Below are positions 24,956-33,741 of a stretch of 64,000 bases of DNA, in pieces. The DNA comes from Litoreibacter ponti. GTDB taxonomy: Bacteria; Pseudomonadota; Alphaproteobacteria; Rhodobacterales; Rhodobacteraceae. The stretch covers positions 1,178,001-1,242,000 of the forward strand of contig NZ_QBKS01000001.1 in the NCBI RefSeq assembly GCF_003054285.1. Reading direction: 5' to 3'. Numbering within the stretch: the first letter of the stretch is position 1; every line of letters starts with the position of its first letter. Under the pieces are notes generated by a model that did not search any database, had not been told where the DNA came from, and saw nothing but the letters and a program-made list of their open reading frames with translations. The translations under genes were made by a program, and so were the position numbers.

Positions 24956-25447
24956 TTATCTGTAGGGGGCGTCCATTTCGAGATTGCGCGCAATCTCGGC
25001 TTCCCAGCGCTCGCCATTGGCCAGCAGCTTGTCCTTGTCGTAGAACAGCTCTTCGCGGGTCTCGGTGGCGAATTCGAAATTCGGCCCCTCGACGATGGCA
25101 TCCACCGGGCAGGCTTCCTGGCAGAAGCCGCAATAGATGCACTTGGTCATGTCGATGTCGTAGCGCGTTGTGCGGCGCGAGCCGTCATCGCGGGGCTCAG
25201 CGTCAATGGTGATCGCCTGCGCGGGGCAGACCGCCTCGCACAATTTGCACGCGATGCAGCGCTCTTCCCCGTTGGGGTAGCGGCGCAGGGCATGTTCGCC
25301 GCGGAAACGTGGCGACAGCGGCCCCTTCTCGTGGGGGTAGTTCACCGTCATCTTCGGGGCGAAGAAGTATTTGAAGCCCAGCTGGAACCCTTTGAAGATG
25401 TCCAGCAGCAGGAAGTACTTGGCACGGCGGCCGAGGCTTACGCTCAT
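24956..25447 (-). CDS. nuoI: NADH-quinone oxidoreductase subunit I
   Basis: Peripheral-arm subunit that carries clusters N6a and N6b, 163 residues. Two four-cysteine motifs are intact: CIACKLCEAVCP near residue 64 and CIYCGFCQEACP near residue 103. The N-terminal membrane-associated helix (LDIFKGFQLGFKYFF) is also there. It is preceded by an unusual methyltransferase-like gene and followed closely by the DUF4259 gene. Confidence 0.97.
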   Translation of the reverse strand: MSVSLGRRAKYFLLLDIFKGFQLGFKYFFAPKMTVNYPHEKGPLSPRFRGEHALRRYPNGEERCIACKLCEAVCPAQAITIDAEPRDDGSRRTTRYDIDMTKCIYCGFCQEACPVDAIVEGPNFEFATETREELFYDKDKLLANGERWEAEIARNLEMDAPYR

Positions 25448-25475
25448 TTTGTCTCTCCCGTGAGGCGGCGCGCGG

Positions 25476-26201
25476 TCAGGCGCCCGCCCATTTCACTTCA
25501 TAGTCACTTTGCAGCGCCGAGCCCTTGGCGGGTCCGGCGTCGGTTTTCTCGATTTCGTAGTACAGATACACCCGGCCCTCGGGGATCATCCCCTTGAGCC
25601 GCAGCCGGCGCCCCGTTTCGGCGGCGTCGGGGAAGTTCAGCGGTTTGGCGGCCCCGGGGATCTTGGTGAGCCCCGCGCAGATATGCACCAGGCACTGGCA
25701 TTTGCGCTTCCAGTAGGTCCAGACCAGCTCTGGGTTGAACTGGTACATGCCGTGGCCGACCCAGCCGTTCATGCCATTGGCCGACACGAAGCGCCCGCCG
25801 GGCATCAGCATGTTGTAGACGTTCTCGAGCGCTTGCGGGACGTTGAACACATGCTCGATGGTGCCGCCATCGAAGATGAAGCCGAACTTGCCATGCAGGC
25901 TTTTGGGCACCGGCTGGTTCAGGTCCTGCTCGATCGACGGCCCCTCGTAGGAGGCGTAATCCATCGTCTCGATCTCGCCCAATCCCAGCTCGCGGAACAG
26001 GGTCTCGGAATACTCGTCATCCTGCAGGTAGTGGAACCGCTTCTTGGCGATCCCCGCGCGGCGCAGGGCGCTCTCATAAGACTTGGCAAAGGGTGGCTCG
26101 ATCTTGAACCCCTGACGGCCCAGCATCAGCGACCGGCCCTGGGGCCGGAAGCGGGTGGAAAGGTCCACCAATTGCTGAAACAGGGTGCAGTCGACGCCCA
26201 T
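25476..26201 (-). CDS. degenerate class I methyltransferase-like protein
   Basis: A 241-residue protein. The middle shows a methyltransferase-like block, FGFIFDGGTIEHVFNVP followed by ENVYNMLMPGGRF (about residues 105-140), resembling the region after motif IV of Methyltransf_11 enzymes. The SAM-binding glycine motif (DxGxGxG) is not recognisable; the matching place reads SLMLGRQGF. It may have lost SAM binding or may use an atypical site. It lies six bases from nuoH and 28 from nuoI, within the nuo transcript. Function is unknown. Confidence 0.7.
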   Translation of the reverse strand: MGVDCTLFQQLVDLSTRFRPQGRSLMLGRQGFKIEPPFAKSYESALRRAGIAKKRFHYLQDDEYSETLFRELGLGEIETMDYASYEGPSIEQDLNQPVPKSLHGKFGFIFDGGTIEHVFNVPQALENVYNMLMPGGRFVSANGMNGWVGHGMYQFNPELVWTYWKRKCQCLVHICAGLTKIPGAAKPLNFPDAAETGRRLRLKGMIPEGRVYLYYEIEKTDAGPAKGSALQSDYEVKWAGA

Positions 26202-26207
26202 CGCGAA

Positions 26208-27245
26208 TTAGCCCCCCACCGTCCAGCGGGCATAGGCCCCGCCGAATGCGCCGTATTGGGCGAAGAAGGCCACGATCACGACCCACGCCAGCGACAGCGG
26301 CAGGAAGACCTTCCAGCCGATCCGCATCAGCTGGTCGTAGCGGTAGCGCGGCACCACGGCCTTCACCATGGCGAACATGAAGAAGAAGAACGACATCTTC
26401 GCGACCATCCACAGCGGGCTGTCGGGGATGAAGGGGAACGGGCTGAGCCAGCCGCCGAAGAACAGCAAGGTGATCAGGGCGCACATCAGGAAGATGGCGA
26501 TGTATTCGCCGGCCATGAACAGCAGGAACGGCGTGGAGGAGTATTCGACCTGATACCCCGCCACCAGCTCGGACTCCGCTTCGGGCAGATCGAACGGCGG
26601 GCGGTTGGTCTCGGCCAGCGCCGAAATGAAGAACAGGAAGACCATCGGCAGATGCGGCAGCCAATACCAGCTGAAGAAGCCGTAATCGCCATCCTGCGCC
26701 CGCACGATATCGCCAAAGTTCAGGCTGCCGGTGGAGATGATCACACCCACGATGATCAGGCCGATGGACACCTCGTACGAGATCATCTGCGCCGCAGAGC
26801 GCAAGCTGCCCAAGAACGGATATTTCGAGTTCGACGCCCAGCCGCCCATGATCACGCCGTAAACCTCAAGCGAGCCGATGGCGAAGACGTACAGAATGGC
26901 CACGTTCAGATCGGCCAGAACCCAGGTGTCATAGAACGGGATCACCGCCCAAGATATCGTCGCCAGCACGAAGGCCAGCATGGGTGCCAGCAGGAAAACG
27001 GTCTTGTCCGCGCCCGCCGGGATCACGATCTCCTTGACGATGTATTTCAGCGCGTCCGCCGGGATTTGCAGCAGGCCAAATGCCCCCACCACGTTCGGCC
27101 CGCGGCGCATCTGCACGGCGGCCCAGATTTTGCGGTCGCCATAGACCAGAAACACCACCGAGATCAGCACAAAAGCCAGCACCGCGAGGCATTGGGCCAC
27201 GATGGTCAGGGCGATGCCCGGTCCTGTCAGAAGAAAGTCAGCCAT
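26208..27245 (-). CDS. nuoH: NADH-quinone oxidoreductase subunit H
   Basis: Membrane subunit that forms the quinone chamber with NuoB and NuoD, 345 residues with about eight helices. Marker segments are YGDRKIWAAVQMRRGPNVVGAFGLLQ (residues 35-60), DALKYIVKE, SNSKYPFLGSLRSAAQMISYEVS and ALAETNRPPFDLPEAESELVAGYQVEY. The charged residues of the E-channel are present. ATG 27245 is 15 bases after the lipoprotein gene. Confidence 0.97.
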   Translation of the reverse strand: MADFLLTGPGIALTIVAQCLAVLAFVLISVVFLVYGDRKIWAAVQMRRGPNVVGAFGLLQIPADALKYIVKEIVIPAGADKTVFLLAPMLAFVLATISWAVIPFYDTWVLADLNVAILYVFAIGSLEVYGVIMGGWASNSKYPFLGSLRSAAQMISYEVSIGLIIVGVIISTGSLNFGDIVRAQDGDYGFFSWYWLPHLPMVFLFFISALAETNRPPFDLPEAESELVAGYQVEYSSTPFLLFMAGEYIAIFLMCALITLLFFGGWLSPFPFIPDSPLWMVAKMSFFFFMFAMVKAVVPRYRYDQLMRIGWKVFLPLSLAWVVIVAFFAQYGAFGGAYARWTVGG

Positions 27246-27260
27246 GATCCTCGGTCTCTC

Positions 27261-27656
27261 TTATACGGTTGGTATGCCGGTCTCGGCACACTCCGACACC
27301 ACCACTTCGGCGTCGATCGTTTGTAATCCTTTGGGCAGCGCAGCCGAGATGGTGTAAACCGCATCCCCGACCCAAAGGCCACCCTCCTCTTGCACACTGG
27401 TGCGCACATGGCGCGCAAAGCCGAAGCCCCGGATCAGCGCGTATTGCGCGGCGGCGCATTTGGCGTAATCCGCGACATCTGCGTTGGTCCGCGCCCCTTC
27501 CATCCGCACCAGAAACGAGACCAGCTCGTCATCGAGCCTGCGCGTCTCGATCCCGCGGTAATTCGGCGCAAAGTAGCTTTGCGACGGGTCCACGGGCGCA
27601 GGCGCGCAAGCGGCGGCCATCATGGCCACGCCCAGCATTGGTATGAGGGCGCGCAT
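27261..27656 (-). CDS. small lipoprotein in the nuo operon
   Basis: A 131-residue protein with a lipoprotein signal (MRALIPMLGVAMMAAAC, lipobox AAAC at residues 14-17) and a mature domain of unknown family: YFAPNYRGIETRRLDDELVSF, then VADYAKCAAAQYALIRGFGFARHVRT and a C-terminal VVVSECAE. The two mature cysteines could pair. It is six bases after nuoG and 15 before nuoH. The alternation of nuo subunits with lipoproteins recurs several times in this operon. Confidence 0.78.
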   Translation of the reverse strand: MRALIPMLGVAMMAAACAPAPVDPSQSYFAPNYRGIETRRLDDELVSFLVRMEGARTNADVADYAKCAAAQYALIRGFGFARHVRTSVQEEGGLWVGDAVYTISAALPKGLQTIDAEVVVSECAETGIPTV

Positions 27657-27662
27657 CGCACG

Positions 27663-29678
27663 CTACTCCGCAGCCATCGGGGCTTCGGCGCGGGCTTTTG
27701 CGCCGGCTTGAAGCTCGCCCATCAGCTGGCTTGCGCGGGCGATGGGGTTGGTCAGGTAGAACTCGGTGATGGCGGGGCGGAAGTCGGCCTTGCCCATCTT
27801 CTTGGCCTTGAGCGGCTGCCATTCGTTCTCCGGCACCTCGTCAATGGCCGCCAGATGCGGGGCCTCGGCCACCAGCGCCTTGCGCAGCTGTGCGAGATTG
27901 TCGAAGGGCAGCACCGCCCCCAGCTCGCCCGACAGCGCGCGCAGGATCGCCCAGTTGTCCTTCGCCTCGCCCGGGGCGTGGTTGGCCCGCAGCGCCAGCT
28001 GGGGTCGGCCTTCGGTGTTGACGAACAGCCCCTGCTCTTCCGTGTAGGCCGCGCCCGGCAGGATGATGTCGGCGCGGTGCGCGCCGCGGTCGCCATGGGA
28101 GCCCTGGTAGATCACGAACGGGCCCGCCTCGATCTCGACCTCGTCGGCGCCAAGGTTGTAGATCACCTCCGCATCCTTGATGCCGTCCATGCCAGCCTCG
28201 TTGGTGCAGCCCACATCCATCGCGCCCACTCGGCCCGCAGCCGTGTGCAAAATCAACAGCTTAGATCCAGCGGCTTCGGCCATCTGCATCACGGTGCCCA
28301 GCACCGCTTCGCCGTCAGGGTCGGACAAGGCACCTTGGCCGAGGATGATCACCCCTGCCGTGCCCTGCTTGTCGGAATGGTCCATCGCGGCGAGCTTTTC
28401 GAGCGCCGCGCGGTCGGTGCCGAGGTTGACCGGATCATAGCTCAGCTCCGCCGGGGCGCCGATGCGCGCGACCTTGGCGCCTGCCAGCCACGCCTTGCGG
28501 ATGCGCGCGTTCAGCACGGGCGCTTCCTTGGACGGGTCACTGCCGATGATCAGGATGGACTTGGCGGTGTCGATCTCTTCGATCGTCGCGGTGCCCACAT
28601 AGCCCGAGCGGTTGCCCGCGGGCAGCTTCGCGCCATCGGTACGGCACTCCACGACGCCGCCCTGACCCTCGATCAGCTGCTTGAGCGCAAACGCGGCCTC
28701 GACCGGGGCCAAATCGCCCACTAGGCCCGCGACTTTCTTGCCTTTCATGGCGGCGCTCGCGGCTTCCAGCGCCTCGCCCCAGCCCGCTTTGCGCAGCTTG
28801 CCATTCTCGCGAATGTAAGGCGTATCAAGGCGTTGGCGGCGCAGACCGTCCCACACGAAGCGGGTCTTGTCGGAAATCCACTCCTCGTTCACGCCGTCAT
28901 GGTTGCGCGGCAGGAAGCGCATCACTTCGCGCCCCTTGGTGTCCACGCGGATATTGGAGCCGAGCGCGTCCATCACATCGACGCTTTCGGTTTTCGTCAG
29001 CTCCCAAGGCCGCGCGGTGAACGCATAGGGCTTCGAGACCAGCGCGCCCACGGGGCACAGGTCGATGATGTTGCCCTGCAGGTTGCTGTCCAAAGTCTCG
29101 CCCAGATAGGACGTGATCTCTGCATCCTCGCCCCGACCCGTTTGGCCCATCTGGGTGATGCCCGCCACTTCGGTGGTGAAGCGCACGCAGCGGGTGCAGG
29201 AGATGCAGCGGGTCATATGGGTCTCGACCAGCGGGCCAAGGTCCAGATCGGTGACAGCGCGCTTGGGCTCGCGGTAGCGCGAGAAGTCCACGCCGTAAGC
29301 CATTGCTTGGTCTTGCAAATCACACTCGCCGCCCTGATCGCAGATCGGGCAGTCCAGCGGATGGTTGATCAGCAGAAACTCCATCACCCCTTCTCGGGCC
29401 TTCTTGACCATGGGCGAGTTCGTCTTGACCACCGGCGGCTGGCCTTCGGGGCCGGGCCGCAGGTCGCGCACCTGCATCGCACAGGACGCGGCGGGCTTTG
29501 GCGGGCCGCCCACAACCTCGACCAGACACATCCGGCAGTTGCCCGCGATGGTCAGCCGCTCGTGGTAGCAAAAGCGAGGCACCTCGATGCCGGCCTGCTC
29601 ACAGGCCTGGATCAGGGTCATGGCCGGATCGCACTCGATCTCTTGGCCGTCGATGATGATTTTCTTCAGCTCAGACAT
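27663..29678 (-). CDS. nuoG: NADH-quinone oxidoreductase subunit G
   Basis: The large iron-sulfur subunit of the peripheral arm, 671 residues, the short mitochondrial-like form. The N-terminal ferredoxin domain has CYHERLTIAGNCRMCLVE (2Fe-2S N1b). The His/Cys cluster N5 site is in HPLDCPICDQGGECDLQDQ, and a four-Cys motif (CISCTRC ... CPVGAL) binds N4. A molybdopterin-oxidoreductase-like domain without the cofactor follows. ATG 29678 (MSELKKIIIDG) is the usual N-terminus; the frame upstream is rejected. It starts four bases after the DUF3291-like gene. Confidence 0.97.
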   Translation of the reverse strand: MSELKKIIIDGQEIECDPAMTLIQACEQAGIEVPRFCYHERLTIAGNCRMCLVEVVGGPPKPAASCAMQVRDLRPGPEGQPPVVKTNSPMVKKAREGVMEFLLINHPLDCPICDQGGECDLQDQAMAYGVDFSRYREPKRAVTDLDLGPLVETHMTRCISCTRCVRFTTEVAGITQMGQTGRGEDAEITSYLGETLDSNLQGNIIDLCPVGALVSKPYAFTARPWELTKTESVDVMDALGSNIRVDTKGREVMRFLPRNHDGVNEEWISDKTRFVWDGLRRQRLDTPYIRENGKLRKAGWGEALEAASAAMKGKKVAGLVGDLAPVEAAFALKQLIEGQGGVVECRTDGAKLPAGNRSGYVGTATIEEIDTAKSILIIGSDPSKEAPVLNARIRKAWLAGAKVARIGAPAELSYDPVNLGTDRAALEKLAAMDHSDKQGTAGVIILGQGALSDPDGEAVLGTVMQMAEAAGSKLLILHTAAGRVGAMDVGCTNEAGMDGIKDAEVIYNLGADEVEIEAGPFVIYQGSHGDRGAHRADIILPGAAYTEEQGLFVNTEGRPQLALRANHAPGEAKDNWAILRALSGELGAVLPFDNLAQLRKALVAEAPHLAAIDEVPENEWQPLKAKKMGKADFRPAITEFYLTNPIARASQLMGELQAGAKARAEAPMAAE

Positions 29679-29682
29679 GGCG

Positions 29683-30171
29683 TCACTCCGCTGCAACATG
29701 TTGGCAACCATGGGTTTTCCACATGGTTGCGTCTTTGAGATGGTCCCAGCCGAAGGCATCGGGCGTGTCGCCCTTTTGCTCCCGCAAGGCGAGGCGTTCA
29801 AGAGCTTCTTCAAGGCTCGGGCGGTGACCGATGGGCACCCACCACATGACAAAATGCATGGAGCCCAGCACCTCGAACCACTCTTGGCGTTTTTCGTAGA
29901 ATTTCTTGTGCACCGTACCCCAGACGAAGGTCTCGAGCGACGCGGCATCTTCCCACACCGTCAGGTTCGGCACGAGCAGGTCGTCGCCGCCGATGGCATG
30001 GTCCGTGGCCCCCGGCCCGCCGGAGCCTTCCAGCATCCACACAAATCCCGGCATCCGCTGCCCGAGCCCGTTGATCCGGTCGATATTATCGATGAACTCG
30101 GCCACGCGCGGGTCGTCCACGGGGGCCACAAGCCGTCCGATGTTCAGCTCTGCAAGGTGGTGGCCGTCCAT
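29683..30171 (-). CDS. DUF3291 domain-containing protein
   Basis: A 162-residue protein (MDGHHLAELNIGRLVAPVDDPRVAEFID). The pattern LAELNIGR ... GFVWMLEG ... LTVWEDAASLETFVWGTVHKKFYEKRQEWFE ... MWWVPIGHRPSLEEALERL is that of DUF3291, a dimeric alpha-beta-barrel-like family related to antibiotic-monooxygenase folds. No reaction has been assigned. ATG 30171 overlaps the TGA of the upstream gene by one base. It is followed by nuoG after four bases. Confidence 0.83.
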   Translation of the reverse strand: MDGHHLAELNIGRLVAPVDDPRVAEFIDNIDRINGLGQRMPGFVWMLEGSGGPGATDHAIGGDDLLVPNLTVWEDAASLETFVWGTVHKKFYEKRQEWFEVLGSMHFVMWWVPIGHRPSLEEALERLALREQKGDTPDAFGWDHLKDATMWKTHGCQHVAAE

Positions 30172-30560
30172 CACTTGCCCTCCTCGATCAAGAGCGCGCC
30201 GATGCCCGTGCCTTCGGCCATCTCGGCACGGCCTGCGTCGCAGACCAGCGTGGTCGGCGCGCCGTCCAGATCGTGTTTGTCCATGAACGCCTGCTGCCGG
30301 GCGGCGAAGCGTTCGGGGTCGTCCAGCACGTCGCTGATCGGGTCGTCGGTGCTGATGCCATCGGCCTCGAGCTTGGTGATCAGCTCGGTAGAGGCGCGGT
30401 TGGCCGCGATCGGGTTCACACTCAGGTCAGGGCAGGACATGGCGATCGTGCGCGCGGTTGTGCTCGCCACGATTGCATCAACGAGGTAGTCGGGCATCTC
30501 GCGCTTCTCCGCCATGGCGGGTGTCGCCGCGAGCACCGCGATCATTGTCCAGATTTTCAT
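30171..30560 (-). CDS. exported hypothetical protein (DUF5333-like)
   Basis: A 129-residue protein with a signal peptide (MKIWTMIAVLAATPAMA) and a mature part beginning EKREMPDYLVDAIVASTTARTIAMSCPDLSVNP. One Cys near the middle and one near the end (LVCDAGRAEMAEG) could pair. I associate this pattern with a small roseobacter family called DUF5333; that name is from memory. ATG 30560 is chosen over upstream frames because it starts the signal peptide; MPGDMK, five residues longer, is possible. Confidence 0.75.
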   Translation of the reverse strand: MKIWTMIAVLAATPAMAEKREMPDYLVDAIVASTTARTIAMSCPDLSVNPIAANRASTELITKLEADGISTDDPISDVLDDPERFAARQQAFMDKHDLDGAPTTLVCDAGRAEMAEGTGIGALLIEEGK

Positions 30561-30586
30561 GTCTCCCGGCATGGTGCGTTTGGCCC

Positions 30587-30931
30587 CTATCGGTTGGTAC
30601 ATCGGCCCGAGAAAACAAGCGCGTCGCCGTCTTGGGTGAAGGCCCAATCGTCGGGGCCACCGCTGACGCGCCACTCCGTCTCGGATCCGCCGAAGTTCAG
30701 CAGGCAGTATTTCGTGGCTTCAAACCGCACGCTTTCGCGCACCTCTTCCAGACCCGCGCCCTTGTTACGGACGCTGACGTCAAAAGCGCGCCGGTCATCG
30801 CTCGAAGACCGCAGCTTGGCCTTGAAGGGCAGCTCGCGCTCGCCCTCTGCCCCGCGGGACTTGTCGCGGCTGACGAGGCTGCACCCGACCGTGCCCGCCA
30901 GAAGCGAGGCGATGAGCAGCGCGCGGATCAT
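30587..30931 (-). CDS. small lipoprotein in the nuo operon
   Basis: A 114-residue protein with lipobox GTVGC near residue 17 (MIRALLIASLLAGTVGC). The mature part has an FKAKLRSSSDDRRAFDVSVRNKGAGLEEVRESVRFEATKYCL segment and a final CTNR, so there is a Cys pair besides the lipid cysteine. No family is recognised. ATG 30931 overlaps the stop of the upstream lipoprotein gene by four bases (ATGA). Confidence 0.75.
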   Translation of the reverse strand: MIRALLIASLLAGTVGCSLVSRDKSRGAEGERELPFKAKLRSSSDDRRAFDVSVRNKGAGLEEVRESVRFEATKYCLLNFGGSETEWRVSGGPDDWAFTQDGDALVFSGRCTNR

Positions 30932-31260
30932 GTCTTGAGCCTTGAGCCGTCAACGACGAGGTCCGTCTCGACCACGCCCACGCAGAACACATTGACCGTC
31001 AGCAGGCCATCCGCGCGCGTACGGGTGTCGGAGATCGGGTTCTCCCCCTCGCGGCAGGCGATTTCCATGGCCCGCAGCACCGCGCGGTTCTCATCCGCCG
31101 CCGGGATCGCGCCGCCATCCTTGTAGCGCATCACGACGCGGGTGGTATCGAGCGCGCGTGCGGCTTCGACAATCTCGATGGGTGGACCTTTGGGCGCCTC
31201 GGGGCCTTCGGGCACGCAGGCCGACAGGACCAGCGCGGCAGGGATCAGGGCAGCGCGCAT
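30928..31260 (-). CDS. small lipoprotein in the nuo operon
   Basis: A 110-residue protein with a lipobox LSAC at residues 12-15 (MRAALIPAALVLSAC), followed by a Pro/Glu-rich linker. The globular part has TTRVVMRYKDGGAIPAADENRAVLRAMEIACREG and LLTVNVFCVG, with two further cysteines. Its ATG at 31260 overlaps the nuoF TGA by one base and its end overlaps the next lipoprotein by four, so three consecutive genes are coupled. The 114-aa lipoprotein downstream is of similar size and cysteine pattern and may be a distant relative. Confidence 0.75.
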   Translation of the reverse strand: MRAALIPAALVLSACVPEGPEAPKGPPIEIVEAARALDTTRVVMRYKDGGAIPAADENRAVLRAMEIACREGENPISDTRTRADGLLTVNVFCVGVVETDLVVDGSRLKT

Positions 31261-32558
31261 CACTCGGCCGCCACCGCCGACACGCGGCCGGTTTTCTTGT
31301 GCTTGATGCGGTCTTCGATCTCGTTGCGGAAGTGCCGCACAAGGCCCTGGATCGGCCAGGCCGCCGCGTCACCCAGGGCGCAGATCGTGTGGCCCTCGAC
31401 CTGCTTGGTCACGTCGAGCAGCATGTCGATCTCTTCGACCTCCGCCTCGCCGGTCACCAGCCGGTCCATCACGCGCATCATCCAGCCGGTGCCTTCGCGG
31501 CAGGGCGTGCATTGCCCGCACGACTCGTGCTTGTAGAACTTCGACAGCCGCCAGATCGCCTTGATGATATCGGTGCTCTCGTCCATCACGATCACGGCCG
31601 CGGTGCCTAGCCCTGAGCGCTGCTCGCGCAGCCAGTCAAAATCCATGATGGCGTCTTTTTCCATGATCTCCGCCGGCAGGCAGGGCACTGACGAGCCGCC
31701 CGGGATCACCGCTTTCAGGTTGGCCCAGCCGCCCCGGATGCCGCCGCAGTGACGGTCGATCAGCTCCTTGAAGGGGATCGACATCGCCTCTTCCACGACG
31801 CAGGGGTTGTTGACGTGGCCCGAAATCGCGAACAGCTTGGTGCCCGCATTGTTGGGCCGCCCGAAGCTGGAGAACCAGTCGCCGCCGCGCCGCAGGATCG
31901 TGGGCACCACCGCGATGCTTTCCACGTTGTTCACTGTGGTGGGGCAGCCATAGAGGCCCGCCCCCGCCGGGAAGGGCGGCTTCATGCGCGGCATGCCCTT
32001 CTTGCCCTCGAGGCTTTCCAGAAGCGCTGTCTCCTCGCCGCAGATATAGGCCCCTGCCCCGTGATGCAGGTACAGATCGAAATCCCAGCCAGACTTCGCG
32101 GCGTTGGGGCCAAGAAGGCCTGCCTCGTAGCATTCGTCGATGGCGGCCTGTAGCGCCTCTTTCTCGCGGATGTATTCGCCGCGGATGTAGATGTAGCAGG
32201 CATGGGCGTTCATCGCGAAGGACGCGATCAGCGCGCCTTCGATCAGGGTATGCGGGTCGTGCCGCATGATCTCGCGGTCCTTGCAGGTGCCCGGCTCCGA
32301 CTCGTCTGCGTTGATCACCAGATAGGCCGGACGACCGTCGCTTTCCTTGGGCATGAAGGACCACTTCAGACCCGTGGGGAAGCCCGCGCCGCCGCGTCCC
32401 CGCAGGCCAGAGGCCTTCATCTCGTCGATGATCTTGTCCCGGCCCTGCTTAATCAGCTTGGCGGTTCCGTCCCAATGCCCGCGCGCTTTCGCGCCTTTCA
32501 GGGAGCGGTCATGCATCCCGTAGAGATTGGTGAAGATGCGGTCTTTATCTGCCAGCAT
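31260..32558 (-). CDS. nuoF: NADH-quinone oxidoreductase subunit F
   Basis: The NADH- and FMN-binding subunit, 432 residues. GLRGRGGAGFPTGLKWSFM (about residues 50-68) binds FMN and NADH. GAGAYICGEETALLESLEGK is the second nucleotide element. The N3 cluster cysteines are in ESCGQCTPCREG with a later HTICALGDAAAWP. The start ATG 32558 (MLADKDRIFTNLYG) is the usual one. It lies downstream of the DUF5337-like gene. Confidence 0.98.
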   Translation of the reverse strand: MLADKDRIFTNLYGMHDRSLKGAKARGHWDGTAKLIKQGRDKIIDEMKASGLRGRGGAGFPTGLKWSFMPKESDGRPAYLVINADESEPGTCKDREIMRHDPHTLIEGALIASFAMNAHACYIYIRGEYIREKEALQAAIDECYEAGLLGPNAAKSGWDFDLYLHHGAGAYICGEETALLESLEGKKGMPRMKPPFPAGAGLYGCPTTVNNVESIAVVPTILRRGGDWFSSFGRPNNAGTKLFAISGHVNNPCVVEEAMSIPFKELIDRHCGGIRGGWANLKAVIPGGSSVPCLPAEIMEKDAIMDFDWLREQRSGLGTAAVIVMDESTDIIKAIWRLSKFYKHESCGQCTPCREGTGWMMRVMDRLVTGEAEVEEIDMLLDVTKQVEGHTICALGDAAAWPIQGLVRHFRNEIEDRIKHKKTGRVSAVAAE

Positions 32559-32584
32559 GGCGCGATGTCCTCAATTGCTCTGCC

Positions 32585-32809
32585 CTAGGCCTGATCGCGC
32601 GAGCGCCACAGGCGGTAGGCTTCTATCATGACCCACACGAACACGGCGGCAATGCCGAGCTCGAGCAGGCCCATTATTTGGTTCGACCACCCGAAGGTGG
32701 CCCCCGCGAACTCCACCGCCATGAACGCCGCGGCGGCGGCGATCATCATGATGGCCAGTTTGCGGCCTTTGGCGGCGCGGGCGGCGTCATCGCCCGCATC
32801 GCCCCTCAT
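32585..32809 (-). CDS. small two-helix membrane protein (DUF5337-like)
   Basis: A 74-residue protein with two hydrophobic helices (about residues 17-34 and 44-62): KGRKLAIMMIAAAAAFMAVE and LLELGIAAVFVWVMIEAYRLW. I associate this with DUF5337, a small family found in rhodobacterial nuo operons; the name is from memory. It could assist membrane assembly of the complex, but this is inference. The gap to nuoF is 26 bases. Confidence 0.78.
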   Translation of the reverse strand: MRGDAGDDAARAAKGRKLAIMMIAAAAAFMAVEFAGATFGWSNQIMGLLELGIAAVFVWVMIEAYRLWRSRDQA

Positions 32810-32830
32810 TTCGCCAAGCGCGGGCGCATG

Positions 32831-33712
32831 TTACTTGCCCTTCTTGCTGCGCTTGGAAAACTCCGTCTCGCCGCCTTCGGCCAGGATTTTCGCCTGGGAG
32901 ACCCAGTCGTCCCGCTCGATCCGGCCTTTGAACTTCAGGCGGCTGTCGACCCAGGCGATCTCGCCCGCGCCCCATTTGGCGATCTGGTCAAAGTGGTAGA
33001 AGCCCAGCTCGTTAAGCGTGCCTTCCAGACCCGGCCCCACACCTTTGAGCAGCTTCAGGTCGTCGGCGGTCTGGCCCGCGCGTGGTCCGGACAGGGTCTC
33101 GGGCGCGCTTTCTGCCGCGGCGGTTGCTGCATCGGCTTTCTTCTTGGCGGGTGCCTTCTTCGGCTTCGCCTTGGCTTCGACCTGTGCAGGGGCCGGGGCT
33201 GGCGTCGCCTGATCGGCGCCCTTGGGCTTGGCGGCCTTGGCCGCTTTTTCCTTGGCTTTGCCCGCCTTGCCGTCGGCGTCGCCGTCGTATTTCCACTCGC
33301 CCTTGCGGGTGGCAAGCTCGCTTTCACCGGCCAGCAGCGATGACTTCGTCGTGGAGGCTGATCCTGCGCTCGCAGATGCGGAAGACGCAGCAGCGGACGA
33401 TCCGCTCGATTTGGCGGCCGCGCCGCCGGAGCTCTTCGCGCTCATCTCCGCCATGGCTTCGGCCTTGGCGTCCTTCGGCCCAACCTCGGGCGTCTCGATC
33501 GTGACCTCGCCCGGCGCAGGCAAGCTGCGGCAGAAGGCCCACATGAAGATCAGCGCGGCGACCACGAAGGCAACCGCTCCGAGGAACGCGGCCGCGACGA
33601 AGCTGAAGCCCGCAACGGCCATCAAAAGGACCGCAAGCAATGCGCCGCCGAGTGCCGCGATGCCCCAAGAGGCGATCACGCAGCCGAACGAGCCGGGATT
33701 GGGTTGTGTCAT
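32831..33712 (-). CDS. membrane-anchored protein with a copy of the NuoE C-terminal HhH domain
   Basis: A 293-residue protein. Two adjacent membrane helices (about residues 12-60) are followed by a long Ala/Ser/Lys/Pro-rich linker. The C-terminal 87 residues (from LSGPRAGQTADDLKLLKG) match residues 306-392 of NuoE at about 75 of 86 positions. Within them, LLKGVGPGLEGTLNELGF is a helix-hairpin-helix-like motif. The linker is low-complexity and probably disordered. The codons of the shared part differ mostly at third positions, so the similarity is kept by selection rather than by very recent copying. It sits between nuoE and nuoF, and may tether a shared partner to the membrane. Confidence 0.82.
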   Translation of the reverse strand: MTQPNPGSFGCVIASWGIAALGGALLAVLLMAVAGFSFVAAAFLGAVAFVVAALIFMWAFCRSLPAPGEVTIETPEVGPKDAKAEAMAEMSAKSSGGAAAKSSGSSAAASSASASAGSASTTKSSLLAGESELATRKGEWKYDGDADGKAGKAKEKAAKAAKPKGADQATPAPAPAQVEAKAKPKKAPAKKKADAATAAAESAPETLSGPRAGQTADDLKLLKGVGPGLEGTLNELGFYHFDQIAKWGAGEIAWVDSRLKFKGRIERDDWVSQAKILAEGGETEFSKRSKKGK

Positions 33713-33741
33713 TGGAAGTCTCCCTGTCCGTTTTTAGACAT

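Noticed and set aside
25509..27326. 605-residue open frame on the plus strand
   Set aside because: Antisense to nuoH and the methyltransferase-like gene; low-complexity His/Arg/Gln content and no recognisable start or motif.
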